Made by a program: the position numbers and the translations under genes
From: an uncultured Clostridia bacterium
GTDB taxonomy: Bacteria > Bacillota > Clostridia > Oscillospirales > Ruminococcaceae
DNA: 64,000 nucleotides
Direction of reading: 5' to 3'
Assembly: GCA_945923775.1 (NCBI GenBank)
Contig: CAMELR010000004.1
Span: 1-64,000, forward strand
The notes under the pieces: model-generated
What the model was told of the DNA's origin: nothing
What the model saw: only the letters and a program-made list of their open reading frames with translations
Databases searched by the model: none
Shown: positions 1-7,213 of the stretch, in pieces
Layout: every line of letters begins with the position of its first letter
Numbering within the stretch: position 1 is the first letter of the stretch

Positions 1-26
1 AGGCACAGTCGATTCAAGCTGTGCCT
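1..26 (+). terminator. hairpin at the left edge, possible terminator
   Basis: Eight-base perfect stem (AGGCACAG / CTGTGCCT) with a 10-base loop followed by ATATTTTAT on the + strand. It could end a rightward gene lying outside the window. The U-tract is broken, so this is tentative. Confidence 0.4.
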
Positions 27-34
27 ATATTTTA

Positions 35-280
35 TCAGTTGATATTCAGGATATTATGGATTGTCACATTGAAACATTTAGCAATAGTCAATATTTCGAT
101 GTCGGTTACGAACCGCTGACCTGATTCTATGCGCTGAACCGCATTTTTGTCAATGTCCATACCAACGACCTGCAATCTGTCTGAAAGCTCTCGCTGTGAG
201 ATTTTAAGCGCTTTGCGGAGTTCTTTCATCTTGATTCCGGCTATGTTATTGCGTCCGTCCGCTGTCCTTGCTTTGAACAT
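35..280 (-). CDS. Cro/C1-type (XRE) helix-turn-helix regulator
   Basis: An 81-residue protein that is almost entirely one Cro/C1 helix-turn-helix domain, roughly residues 18-78. It contains the typical LKISQRELSDRL recognition region and the NAVQRIESGQR turn. The start is supported by AGGAGGT a few bases upstream of the ATG on the minus strand. It is divergent from the small regulator at 439 and shares with it a 158-base control region holding a palindrome inside a -35/-10 spacer, so it probably represses its own promoter. It probably belongs to the integrated element that ends at the tRNA-Thr near 3.6 kb. The target is unknown; no ligand or effector domain is present. Confidence 0.8.
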   Translation of the reverse strand: MFKARTADGRNNIAGIKMKELRKALKISQRELSDRLQVVGMDIDKNAVQRIESGQRFVTDIEILTIAKCFNVTIHNILNIN

Positions 281-370
281 TTTTGTACCTCCTGTTAAGT
301 GTCAATCTTGATATAGGCAACTTTGTCATAATTTGGTTGCTGTTAGCTTCGCTTGGTAATACCACCTATC

Positions 371-399
371 ATTATACCCCATTTATCGGGTATATGCAA
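371..399 (-). promoter_or_regulatory. promoter with operator-like palindrome for the 35-280 regulator
   Basis: On the minus strand TTGCAT (394-399) and TATAAT (371-376) are separated by exactly 17 bases. The palindrome ATACCC / GGGTAT at 374-393 fills the spacer, a classical position for autorepression. A rightward TATAAT at 416-421 probably serves the gene at 439, so the two regulators diverge from one control region. Confidence 0.6.
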
Positions 400-438
400 T
401 ACACTTTTTTCCCATTATAATATAAGATAGGTGATATT

Positions 439-657
439 ATGATAAATTACGACCCTTTCTGGGCATACCTTGCCGATCACGGCATAAGTACATATAAGCT
501 GATAAACAGCTACGGCGTCAGCAAAGGTCTTATTGATCGAATGAAACATAACAAGGCAATAACAACTTTCACGATCAATGAGCTGTGCAATACATTAAAT
601 TGCAGTCTGAACGACATAATGACATTCGTTCCAGATAACAAAGAGAATAACGAGTAA
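439..657 (+). CDS. small Cro/C1-type DNA-binding protein
   Basis: A 72-residue protein matching the short Cro/C1 helix-turn-helix family. YGVSKGLIDRMKHNK is the recognition region and the ending TINELCNTLNCSLNDIMTF is the usual last helices of this family. AGGTGAT lies seven bases before the ATG. There is no further domain. It lies divergently from another regulator at 35-280 and convergent with the one at 721-1056, an arrangement typical of the control module of an integrative element. The specific target is not visible from the sequence. Confidence 0.8.
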   Translation: MINYDPFWAYLADHGISTYKLINSYGVSKGLIDRMKHNKAITTFTINELCNTLNCSLNDIMTFVPDNKENNE

Positions 658-720
658 GGCTTTCAAGTAATTGGAAGTCTTATTTTTCTTTTGGGCTGAG
701 TGTCTTTTTGATTATAGGAT

Positions 721-1056
721 TTATTCGTCCTCAGATTTGCTTTCAATCATTCTGCGAATGTACCCTTTGACCTCAAACACCTGCGTTGCGCTCAGGCTGT
801 CGATAAGTTCCTTTGTCTGGGTGCGGACGAGCGCATCGTCCAGCACGGCAAAGTCGCTTACGCAGAGCAGATAATCCACGGAAATTCCGTACATCTTTGA
901 CAGTTTCACAAGAATATCTATCGGGATTTCTCTGGTTCCGTTTTCATACGTTGCCAGCGTGGACTGGTCTATAAAAAGCTGTTCAGCCATCTGCTTCTGG
1001 GTCATTTTGAGTTTTTTCCTCAAAGAACGAATCCTATTACTATAAGACACCGCCAT
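721..1056 (-). CDS. XRE-family transcriptional repressor
   Basis: A 111-residue repressor-like protein. Residues 5-65 are a helix-turn-helix (LRKKLKMTQKQMAEQL, STLATYENGTREIP) followed by the helix ending GISVDYLL. The C-terminal 45 residues are a short helical, probably dimerising tail (RTQTKELIDSLSATQVFEVKGY). The ATG at 1056 is chosen because AAAGGAGG precedes it; the in-frame ATG at 1092 has no such site. Facing it, at 1120-1147, are a TATGAC/GTCATA palindrome and a third half-site next to a rightward promoter, which are plausible operators. By layout it is the best candidate for the element's master repressor. Confidence 0.82.
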   Translation of the reverse strand: MAVSYSNRIRSLRKKLKMTQKQMAEQLFIDQSTLATYENGTREIPIDILVKLSKMYGISVDYLLCVSDFAVLDDALVRTQTKELIDSLSATQVFEVKGYIRRMIESKSEDE

Positions 1057-1119
1057 GTTTTCGCCTCCTTTCCGGATTATAGTATATAACATTCATGATG
1101 GTTTTTCAACCTACAAGGT

Positions 1120-1173
1120 GTCATAATCGTATGACGTTTTGTCATACAAAATTGCGGAATTATATGCTATAAT
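1120..1173 (+). promoter_or_regulatory. rightward extended -10 promoter with upstream operator-like palindrome
   Basis: GTCATA-ATCG-TATGAC (1120-1135) is a 6-4-6 palindrome, and GTCATAC recurs at 1141-1147. Downstream TGCTATAAT (1165-1173) is a perfect extended -10 box. No good -35 hexamer stands 17 bases upstream. The repeated half-sites suggest control by the neighbouring XRE repressor. Confidence 0.55.
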
Positions 1174-1179
1174 AGATAC

Positions 1180-1637
1180 AGGGAAAAATAAGATGCAGAA
1201 ACAAAAACACTCCCTTTCGGAGAGTCGGACTAATTTCATTATCCGGAAACAAACTGCCTCTTGATTCCCGGACAGTTCTTTGACAACAGAATACCAGAGC
1301 AGATACAAAACCTATCAAACTCAAAGACGTGCGAAGAAATTTCTGCTACCGATCTGACGGGGTATCTCATTATCCGTGACCACCTTTACATATGCGCGAG
1401 AATAACAGATACTCTGCCACCTGCCGGCAGTCAAGCCAGAGCCTTGAACGCACAAGGACCTCTATAAGAAACGAGCGCAGAGCAAGATAGCATAATGATA
1501 CTTCCGGCGACGGCTTGTCCCACAGGAATGGGCAGGGGTGAAAGTTCCATGTCAGGCTGCGTAACTACCTGAGTCTGCTCTTGCATGAAATGATATAATA
1601 CAGAAAGGTACGAAATCTTCTGTTTCGTACCTTTCTG
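1180..1637 (+). ncRNA. candidate non-coding transcript between promoter and terminator
   Basis: About 450 bases between the extended -10 box at 1165-1173 and the strong terminator at 1601-1637 contain no convincing gene. The longest reading frames lack ribosome-binding sites. Short complementary stretches suggest folding: CTCC/GGAG near 1209-1223, GCAAGA near 1482 with TCTTGC near 1580, and TCAGG/CCTGA at about 1552-1573. It could be a regulatory RNA of the element or the remains of a deleted gene. I do not recognise a known RNA family. Confidence 0.3.
1601..1637 (+). terminator. strong rho-independent terminator
   Basis: Perfect 15-base stem CAGAAAGGTACGAAA / TTTCGTACCTTTCTG with a 7-base loop, followed by TTAGTGTTTATTTTT. 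Confidence 0.75.
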
Positions 1638-1750
1638 TTAGTGTTTATTTTTCTACGCTTCTTTGCTGTAATATTTCAACAAAATGTCCTTTATTTTCTT
1701 GATGATTTTTCACGAAGTTACTCGATTTGAAGGAAATTTCGTTTATCCCC

Positions 1751-1779
1751 TTGACTTTTAGGCTTTAATGTGTTAAACT
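1751..1779 (+). promoter_or_regulatory. promoter upstream of the excisionase-like gene
   Basis: TTGACT (1751-1756), 17-base spacer, TAAACT (1774-1779). The transcript starts with a leader (1788-1820) almost identical to that of the integrase gene (2272-2305), including a Shine-Dalgarno GGAGGTAA. Confidence 0.65.
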
Positions 1780-1822
1780 TATCTTGTAAAAGCACGTCAT
1801 AAGTCTGAAACCGGAGGTAAAT

Positions 1823-1880
1823 ATAGCAATTCTAAATAAGAATAAATGCGTTCTTATTTAGTAAATCCAAGAATTGCTAT
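1823..1880 (+). promoter_or_regulatory. nested inverted repeat in the excisionase leader
   Basis: The outer 11-base arms ATAGCAATTCT (1823-1833) and AGAATTGCTAT (1870-1880) are perfect. The inner 10-base arms TAAATAAGAA (1833-1842) and TTCTTATTTA (1851-1860) are also perfect. There is no U-tract, so it is not a simple terminator. It lies between an unused GGAGG at 1813 and the true start at 1927; an attenuation-like or protein-binding role is possible. Confidence 0.55.
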
Positions 1881-1926
1881 CGATTATGGCAATGGCATTT
1901 TTTACTACTGTAAGGAGGACAAGCAA

Positions 1927-2199
1927 ATGACTCCCGAACAGAAATCCTATCTTATTTCACAGTTCTCGCTTCTTCTTGACCAGTTAGTCGATGTCCCAGA
2001 TGAGAAGAAACAGGAACCGGCACCCCGTGAAATGCTAACACTTCAGGAATGCACAGAGGTGATAAAGGGCGTTTCCATTCATGCTATCCGTGTTCTGATT
2101 GCCAAAGGAAAAATTCAGGCACTGAGGGTCGGGGACAGCAAGAGGGGCAGGATACTCGTTCCTAAAGATTCCCTCATCGAATACTTCGACAGTCTTTAA
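1927..2199 (+). CDS. excisionase-like helix-turn-helix protein
   Basis: A 90-residue protein whose C-terminal half (about residues 36-90) is an excisionase/MerR-type winged helix. The segment LTLQECTEVIKGVSIHAIR is followed by a basic wing VGDSKRGRILVPKDSLIEYF, the layout of element-encoded Xis proteins. The ATG at 1927 is chosen because AAGGAGG lies at 1911-1917; an earlier in-frame ATG at 1846 lies inside a hairpin and has no ribosome-binding site. It sits directly upstream of the integrase and shares a duplicated promoter/leader with it. The likely role is directing the integrase to excision; a plain transcription factor is the alternative. Confidence 0.75.
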   Translation: MTPEQKSYLISQFSLLLDQLVDVPDEKKQEPAPREMLTLQECTEVIKGVSIHAIRVLIAKGKIQALRVGDSKRGRILVPKDSLIEYFDSL

Positions 2200-2232
2200 G
2201 GCGTATAACAGCACAGATTATTTATTGTTTAC

Positions 2233-2261
2233 TTGACTATTATGTCGAAAAATGATAAAAT
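2233..2261 (+). promoter_or_regulatory. promoter of the integrase gene
   Basis: TTGACT (2233-2238), 17-base spacer, TAAAAT (2256-2261). The transcript begins with the leader shared with the excisionase gene, with CAGGAGGTAA before the ATG at 2315. Confidence 0.75.
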
Positions 2262-2314
2262 AGTATCTGTGAAAAGTACGTCATAAAGTCTGATACAGGA
2301 GGTAATCAGGACTT

Positions 2315-3496
2315 ATGGCAACAGTTAGAAAACGTGGCAGCTCGTATCAGATACGAGTCAGCAACGGCTACGATTCGCAGTATCGTCAGGTAGTGCGGAC
2401 AAAGACATGGAAACCCTTGCCAGGCATGACACCAAGGCAGATAGAGAATGAACTCCAGCGGCAGGTTGTTATGTTTGAGCAGCTTTGTCTGAAAGGAGTA
2501 TATCCGTCCAATATTAAGTTTGATGAGTTTGCAGACAAATGGCTGAATGAATATGCGAGGATCAATCTCAAAAAAACGACATACCAGCGTATGTTGTGCT
2601 CGTCAAAGCGTGTCTTAGCGGCATTCGGTCATATGAGAGTCGATAAAATAACTCATGGTCATATTCAATCTTTTATCGATGAACTCTCAAAAAATGGCAA
2701 AAACATAAAAAACGGCAAACCACTTGCGCGTAAGAGTGTGATTCATCATCTGAATTTCCTTTCAGACGTGTTCAGTTACGCATTAAGGCTGGGAATGCTG
2801 GAAAATAACCCATGCGCCAATATATTTGTTCCGAAAGGTCCGAAAAAGGAAAAACAGATATATACGGTTGATGAGATGAAACAGCTTTTCAAGCTGGCAG
2901 AAACTGATGGTACGCTGAATTATCGGGCGTTTCTCACTCTGGCAGTTTACAGCGGATTCAGAAGCGGTGAACTGTTAGGGCTTGAATGGAAAGACATAGA
3001 CTGGGAAAATAATGTTATCAGTGTTAGGCGCACATCATACTACACACCAATCGATGGAGTTTTCACGGACACTCCTAAAACCCAGAAGTCTAAACGCTCT
3101 CTTAAACTGCCGGATGCTGTATTTGAACTGCTAAGGAAACTCAAGACTTGGCAGAACTGCAATCGACAGCTGTATGGGACAAAGTGGATTGAGTGCGACC
3201 GTGTGTTCGTTACAGATATTGGCAAGCCGGTGTTCAAAGGTCAGCCCTACAAATGGCACAAAAGTTTCACTGAGCATCACGGGCTGAGGTTCTGTGACAT
3301 TCATTCACTTCGGCATTTCAATGCAACTGTTCTTATTCAATCAGGAATTGACGCAGCCACTGTATCCAGCGCACTTGGGCATTCAAGCATCAGCACGACT
3401 ACCAGCATTTACTATCATGCATTTCAAGAAGCACAGGCGAGGACTGGACCGGTCATTGCTTCTGTAATGAACTTTACAGACAATTTACTAGAATGA
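2315..3496 (+). CDS. int: tyrosine recombinase / phage-type integrase
   Basis: A 393-residue site-specific recombinase of normal length. It has an N-terminal arm-binding domain (about 1-60), a SAM-like core-binding domain (about 65-165) and a catalytic domain (about 185-385). The visible active-site signature is Arg in SGFRSGELLGLEW, His-x-x-Arg in DIHSLRHFNATVL, the GHSSISTTTSIY box, and the Tyr within that last segment (SIYYHAF). It should catalyse insertion and excision through a covalent 3'-phosphotyrosyl intermediate. Its gene ends 128 bases from the 3' end of tRNA-Thr(CGU), with tandem 11-base repeats in between, which marks that tRNA as the attachment site. Confidence 0.93.
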   Translation: MATVRKRGSSYQIRVSNGYDSQYRQVVRTKTWKPLPGMTPRQIENELQRQVVMFEQLCLKGVYPSNIKFDEFADKWLNEYARINLKKTTYQRMLCSSKRVLAAFGHMRVDKITHGHIQSFIDELSKNGKNIKNGKPLARKSVIHHLNFLSDVFSYALRLGMLENNPCANIFVPKGPKKEKQIYTVDEMKQLFKLAETDGTLNYRAFLTLAVYSGFRSGELLGLEWKDIDWENNVISVRRTSYYTPIDGVFTDTPKTQKSKRSLKLPDAVFELLRKLKTWQNCNRQLYGTKWIECDRVFVTDIGKPVFKGQPYKWHKSFTEHHGLRFCDIHSLRHFNATVLIQSGIDAATVSSALGHSSISTTTSIYYHAFQEAQARTGPVIASVMNFTDNLLE

Positions 3497-3520
3497 GATG
3501 AGGTCGAACCGAAATCACGG

Positions 3521-3542
3521 TCAAAGGACAATCAAAGGACAA
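3521..3542 (+). repeat. tandem 11-bp repeats, possible integrase arm sites
   Basis: TCAAAGGACAA occurs twice head to tail at 3521-3531 and 3532-3542, between the integrase stop codon and the tRNA-Thr 3' end. Short direct repeats in this position are commonly arm-type binding sites of integrases. Confidence 0.6.
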
Positions 3543-3624
3543 AACAGCGGTTTTCCACCGTTTTACCAACATAAAAAATCCCCGCCAAACAGCTCAGAGA
3601 GCCATCTGACGGGAAACACCTCTA

Positions 3625-3700
3625 TGGAGCTGGGAATGGGACTCGAACCCACGACCTGCGCATTACGAATGCGCTGCTCTACCAACTGAGCTATACCAGC
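3625..3700 (-). tRNA. tRNA-Thr (anticodon CGU), likely integration site
   Basis: A 76-base cloverleaf with D arm GCTCAGTTGGTAGAGC, anticodon stem GCGCA/TGCGC around TTCGTAA (anticodon CGU, reading ACG), a canonical T arm and an encoded CCA end. One acceptor-stem mismatch (T6 opposite C67) is visible. The 3' end faces the integrase gene, so the last bases may have been supplied by the inserted element. A second tRNA-Thr (UGU) lies at 38331. Confidence 0.93.
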
Positions 3701-3718
3701 AAAAATTTGCAAAAGCAC

Positions 3719-3747
3719 TTGCAATCTACATGAGTGTATGATATAAT
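3719..3747 (+). promoter_or_regulatory. rightward promoter for the SipW-like gene
   Basis: TTGCAA (3719-3724), 17-base spacer, TATAAT (3742-3747), with an extended TG at 3739-3740. It overlaps the upstream region of tRNA-Thr, which is transcribed the other way. Confidence 0.65.
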
Positions 3748-3786
3748 AAAAATATATGTGACGCTCATACAGATGATGACTGTATT

Positions 3787-3815
3787 ATTATATACTGAAA
3801 ATCAAGATTTGTCAA
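3787..3815 (-). promoter_or_regulatory. promoter of tRNA-Thr(CGU)
   Basis: On the minus strand TTGACA (3810-3815), 17 bases, TATAAT (3787-3792), about 85 bases upstream of the tRNA. It is consensus in both hexamers. Confidence 0.75.
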
Positions 3816-3826
3816 GTGCAAAAGAG

Positions 3827-5125
3827 GTGTTTTTTATAAATTCGGGCAAAAAAATAGCGCGGGTGATCGGACTGGCAGCCGCTTCACTGCTTGGAGTGAT
3901 ATTCCTGCTGATGGTGATATCAGCGGCGGCGTTCGGTTCCGCGGGAACGGTAGGAGTTTTCGGATTCAACCTGTTCATATGCGACAGCAGCGATTACGAC
4001 AGCGTACCTGCCGGAAGCGCCGTTATCTCCACTTCCTGCGCACCCTACGACCTCGAGGAAGGAAACCTGGTGCTCTACACCACCGACCCCGAGGATAAGA
4101 ACGCGCCGCTTGCTATGGGGTATTACGCAGATTTCAAAATGACCGACGGCGTGTACTACCTCCACCTCGTGAACAACAGCGACAGCACCGTGATCAGCGA
4201 GGACGCCCTTATCGGAAAGGCAGGCTGGTGCAGTCCGTTCCTCGGAGCCTTCATCAGGTTCGTAAGAACGCCCTGGGGAGTTCTCGTCATGGCGGTCATA
4301 CCCTGCGCTCTGCTGATACTGTTCGATGTTCTCCGCGTCAAGACCTACGAAAAGCCGATCCCCGAAGTGATCCCGCAGGTCAAGAATCAGGACGACCGAC
4401 CCGCGCAGCCACAGTTCACTGTCGGCGAAAGCGGCGGCGCTTCATATAAGCGCAACCCCAGCGGAAAGCCGTCCGTAAGCGCAGACAGCGTGCTTTTCAC
4501 GTTCGATTCTGCAAAAAAACAGCACGCTGAACCCAATACCGGCTCAGCGCCCAGAATGTCGGACGCCGACGTACTTTCCCTGCTGAACGCTCCATCACCC
4601 AAGTTCGGCCAGAAGCCGGAAAAACCGCGCCCGGAGCCTCCCCTGTTTACCGCCCCGGCTGAAAAGCCGGCTTCCGCGCCTGAAAAGCCGACGCTCCCCG
4701 CGCCGGTCGCAGCCAAGCGCTATATCGACAATACGGTGGCTCCCGCTGTGAAAACAGCTCCTGTCCCCGAGGCTTCGGCGATACCCGCAGCAGTCTCCAA
4801 CACCAAGACCGCCGAGATACCCGTGATAAAGAAACCCGAAAAGAAGCGCTCCGACGCATTCTTTGCACAGTCGGAGGCTCCGCAGATAGGCAGGAACCTC
4901 ACCGGAAAGCAGACCGCAAAGTCCAGCCGTTCGATCATCGACCTCGAGGACGCCCTCGCAGCGGCGCCCTCCCGCACCGCCAGACCTGAAAGCCGCCGCA
5001 GTGCGGATATCCTCGCTTCCAAAAACCGCAGCGACCTTATAACCGAGGACGACGACTCAAGGGACAAGTCGCGCTATGAAGTTGACGATATTCTTGCGGG
5101 CATAGAAAAACGGCACCAGCAGTGA
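3827..5125 (+). CDS. SipW-like membrane protein, degenerate signal peptidase fold with long tail
   Basis: About 430 residues. A first transmembrane helix (about 15-40) precedes an extracytoplasmic segment resembling S26B/SipW peptidases: DSSDYDSVPAGSAV aligns with the catalytic-Ser box. The ending LGAFIRFVRTPWGVLVM plus the second membrane helix is the SipW C-terminus. The usual catalytic His region is not recognisable, so activity is doubtful. A roughly 270-residue cytoplasmic Pro/Ala/Lys-rich, probably disordered tail follows, which SipW lacks. The start is uncertain. The promoter at 3719-3747 excludes the earliest ATG. GAGG at 3824-3827 favours an unusual ATA codon at 3836; GTG 3827 is given as the nearest standard codon. 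The stop overlaps the next gene. Confidence 0.65.
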   Translation: MFFINSGKKIARVIGLAAASLLGVIFLLMVISAAAFGSAGTVGVFGFNLFICDSSDYDSVPAGSAVISTSCAPYDLEEGNLVLYTTDPEDKNAPLAMGYYADFKMTDGVYYLHLVNNSDSTVISEDALIGKAGWCSPFLGAFIRFVRTPWGVLVMAVIPCALLILFDVLRVKTYEKPIPEVIPQVKNQDDRPAQPQFTVGESGGASYKRNPSGKPSVSADSVLFTFDSAKKQHAEPNTGSAPRMSDADVLSLLNAPSPKFGQKPEKPRPEPPLFTAPAEKPASAPEKPTLPAPVAAKRYIDNTVAPAVKTAPVPEASAIPAAVSNTKTAEIPVIKKPEKKRSDAFFAQSEAPQIGRNLTGKQTAKSSRSIIDLEDALAAAPSRTARPESRRSADILASKNRSDLITEDDDSRDKSRYEVDDILAGIEKRHQQ

Positions 5126-5823
5126 AAAAAGTCGTATCGCTCATTGCTGTGGCGGGGCTGACGGCTGCCGCGATACTCGGAGCCGTTCTCTCCGGCGGAA
5201 GCGGATTCTGGTTTGCAAGCGCCGCCGCTTCGGTATTATGCTGTATACCCTTCTTCCTGTCGTTTGAAAAACGCGCTCCCTCCGCAGGCGAGCTTGTGCT
5301 CATTGCGGTAATGACCGCATTTTCTGCCGCAGGAAGATTTATTTTCGCACCTGTTCCATTCTTTAAGCCAGTTTCCGCGATAGTCGCCCTCGCAGCACGT
5401 CACCTCGGACCTCAGGCGGGATTTATGATAGGAGCGCTCTCCGCTGTTATCTCCAACATCTGGTTCGGTCAGGGACCCTGGACGCCTTTCCAGATGCTCT
5501 GCTGGGGTCTCATCGGAGCCGCCGCCGGGATCCTCGGGAAACGCGGCTGGCTCAGTAAACCGCTTCCGCTGTGCATTTTCGGAGTTGCTTCCGGAATCGG
5601 GTACTCGTTCATCATGGACGTGTGGACGGTTCTTTCAATGAACGGCAGTTTCTCAGGGGAGCTCTGGATCGCCGCGATAATCTCCGCAGCGCCCGTAACG
5701 GCGGTGTACTGTGTATCAAACGTGGTTTTCCTGCTGGTGCTCAATAAACCGCTGGAAAAAAAGCTGGAACGTCTAAAGACCAAATACGGCATATTTACTT
5801 CCGATAGAGGTAATATCACATAA
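5122..5823 (+). CDS. ECF transporter S component (substrate-binding membrane subunit)
   Basis: A 233-residue, strongly hydrophobic protein with about six membrane helices. The region FGQGPWTPFQMLCWGLIGA matches S components of energy-coupling-factor transporters, notably the group assigned to cobalamin or related vitamins; the substrate cannot be read from sequence. It would capture a vitamin or metal at the membrane and dock on a shared EcfAAT module, which is not encoded in this window. Translation starts at GTG 5122, which overlaps the previous stop codon (GTGA), so it is translationally coupled to the SipW-like gene. The next gene (ComEA-like) follows after 16 bases, so the three probably form one operon. 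Confidence 0.75.
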   Translation: MKKVVSLIAVAGLTAAAILGAVLSGGSGFWFASAAASVLCCIPFFLSFEKRAPSAGELVLIAVMTAFSAAGRFIFAPVPFFKPVSAIVALAARHLGPQAGFMIGALSAVISNIWFGQGPWTPFQMLCWGLIGAAAGILGKRGWLSKPLPLCIFGVASGIGYSFIMDVWTVLSMNGSFSGELWIAAIISAAPVTAVYCVSNVVFLLVLNKPLEKKLERLKTKYGIFTSDRGNIT

Positions 5824-5839
5824 TTTTTAAGGAGCGGCT

Positions 5840-6442
5840 ATGAAAAAGCCTTTCTCAATAGTTGACGCGGCGCTGAACGTTATTCGCGTCTGCCTGGCAG
5901 CCGGTATTCTCATCACGCTTTTCGACTTCTTTACTCGCATTGATCAGACACCGGCGATAGTCATACACTTTCCGAAATCCGCTGAAACGGAGGAAACGTC
6001 CGCATACGAGCCGGAATCCACCGCAGGTACGCAGATAATACAGCAAAGCCGCGGCAATGAGGAACCCGAGCCGGGAATTTCAGCGATTTCTGAAAACGAA
6101 ACCGAACCCATTCTGGTAAGTACGGAACACGAAACTGTGTCAGAAGCTTCCGCGAATTACGCAGCGGGAAGCTCCGCGGTGCAAATTCTGCAAACCTCGT
6201 CGTCAAAAGTGGAGGAAACCGCAGGCAGCGCCAGCAGTGAAGCCTCGTCGCAGCTTATAAATATAAACACCGCACCCGCCAGTGAGCTGATAAAGCTAAA
6301 GGGAATTGGCGAAGTCAAAGCGGCGGCTATTGTCGAATATCGCCGGATTAACGGGAATTTCAAAACGGTGCGGGATATCATGAACGTAAGCGGAATAGGT
6401 GAAAAGACCTTCGAAAAAATCCGCGATCAGATAACGGTATAA
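5840..6442 (+). CDS. ComEA-like membrane-anchored helix-hairpin-helix protein
   Basis: A 200-residue protein. An N-terminal membrane anchor (about 10-32) is followed by a Ser/Glu/Thr-rich linker (about 40-140). The last 60 residues form tandem helix-hairpin-helix motifs (ININTAPASELIKLKGIG, then MNVSGIGEKTFEKI), as in ComEA, the surface DNA receptor of natural transformation. The SLBB domain present in many Clostridia and Bacillus ComEA proteins is not visible. AAGGAG precedes the ATG. A PilT ATPase is encoded 10 kb away, so a DNA-uptake/type IV pilus function is plausible, but no comEC or comF is visible in this window. Confidence 0.8.
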   Translation: MKKPFSIVDAALNVIRVCLAAGILITLFDFFTRIDQTPAIVIHFPKSAETEETSAYEPESTAGTQIIQQSRGNEEPEPGISAISENETEPILVSTEHETVSEASANYAAGSSAVQILQTSSSKVEETAGSASSEASSQLININTAPASELIKLKGIGEVKAAAIVEYRRINGNFKTVRDIMNVSGIGEKTFEKIRDQITV

Positions 6443-6466
6443 ATTTGAGCTACCACTAATTGGGGT

Positions 6467-7020
6467 CAAGGGGACGCGTCCCCTTGCGAGTCGAGGGCAG
6501 AGCCCTCGTCGCCGTTAGGCGAAACACTCCGCACGAAGTGCGGCTACTCCGTGCGAAGCACGGTTACTCTGCGCGCTGGCGCGCAGTAAAATAATTAAGA
6601 AGCGCTAAAGGGGTGTGGGGGAAAACAAGAGTTTTCCCCCACGAGCTACATTTAGTCTTTATTGAGCATATCCTCTCAAACAGTCCGGTGGACTGTTTGA
6701 GAAGCATGATGTGCCTTTTGAAACAGGCTCTATATAAATGGGGCATGTGGTTTCTTTAACATCTCAAACCGTTGTTAATAGGTTAACGGCACGTCCCAAA
6801 CAGTCCACTGGACTGTTTGGGAGGAACGGCACTTCTGTATTTAACATGTTGCTCGTGGGGGAAAACTCTTGTTTTCCCCCACACCCCTTTAGCGCCTTTT
6901 TGCGTTTAGCCGTGCTTACGCACGGAGTAACTGCGCGCCAGCGCGCAGAGTATCCGCACTTCGTGCGGAGGTTTCGCCTGACGGCGACAAGGGCTCTGCC
7001 CTTGACCTGCAAGGGGGACT
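6467..7020. repeat. large imperfect palindrome with internal hairpins (non-coding)
   Basis: Left arm 6467-6655 and right arm about 6843-7018 are mutually inverted and largely complementary. Examples are GCGCTAAAGGGGTGTGGGGG against CCCCCACACCCCTTTAGCGC, and matching CGCGCTGGCGCGC, CCGCACGAAGTGCGG and GGGCAGAGCCC palindromes in each arm. Between them stand two related 13-base hairpins (TCTCAAACAGTCC at 6674, TCCCAAACAGTCC at 6794) with inverted copies 3 bases away. No gene with a ribosome-binding site is present. It resembles a composite MITE or REP-type element. Confidence 0.75.
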
Positions 7021-7021
7021 A

Positions 7022-7086
7022 GGTCTGTCGGTCAGCCCCTCTGGCGCTTCGCGCCACCTCCCCCACTGGGGGAGACACCCCCTTGA
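7022..7086. repeat. G+C-rich dispersed repeat, copy 1
   Basis: The segment GGTCTGTCGGTCAGCCCC...CTGGCGCTTCGCGCC...CCCCCACTGGGGGAGACACCCCC is internally palindromic. A diverged relative lies at about 45578-45632. Confidence 0.5.
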
Positions 7087-7149
7087 CTCCCAATTAGGGG
7101 TTGCGACAAATTGAACACTTGCCGCTAAATTAAGTTTCCCAAAACCAAA

Positions 7150-7174
7150 ACGGGCAAGCTCTCCGCCTGCCCGT
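7150..7174 (-). terminator. terminator of the ABC exporter operon
   Basis: ACGGGCA / TGCCCGT stem followed on the minus strand by TTTTGGTTTTGG, 40 bases downstream of the permease stop. Confidence 0.7.
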
Positions 7175-7213
7175 CAATTAAAATCCTCGCCGAAAGCTGA
7201 ACCGGAACTACAA

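Noticed and set aside
1261..1467. 68-codon frame beginning MIPGQFFDNRIPEQ
   Set aside because: No ribosome-binding site at its start and no recognisable domain; it lies in the candidate non-coding transcript.
6738..7022. Possible protein genes inside the large palindrome
   Set aside because: Open frames on both strands arise from the G+C-rich inverted repeats and have no ribosome-binding sites; the DNA-level palindrome explains them.
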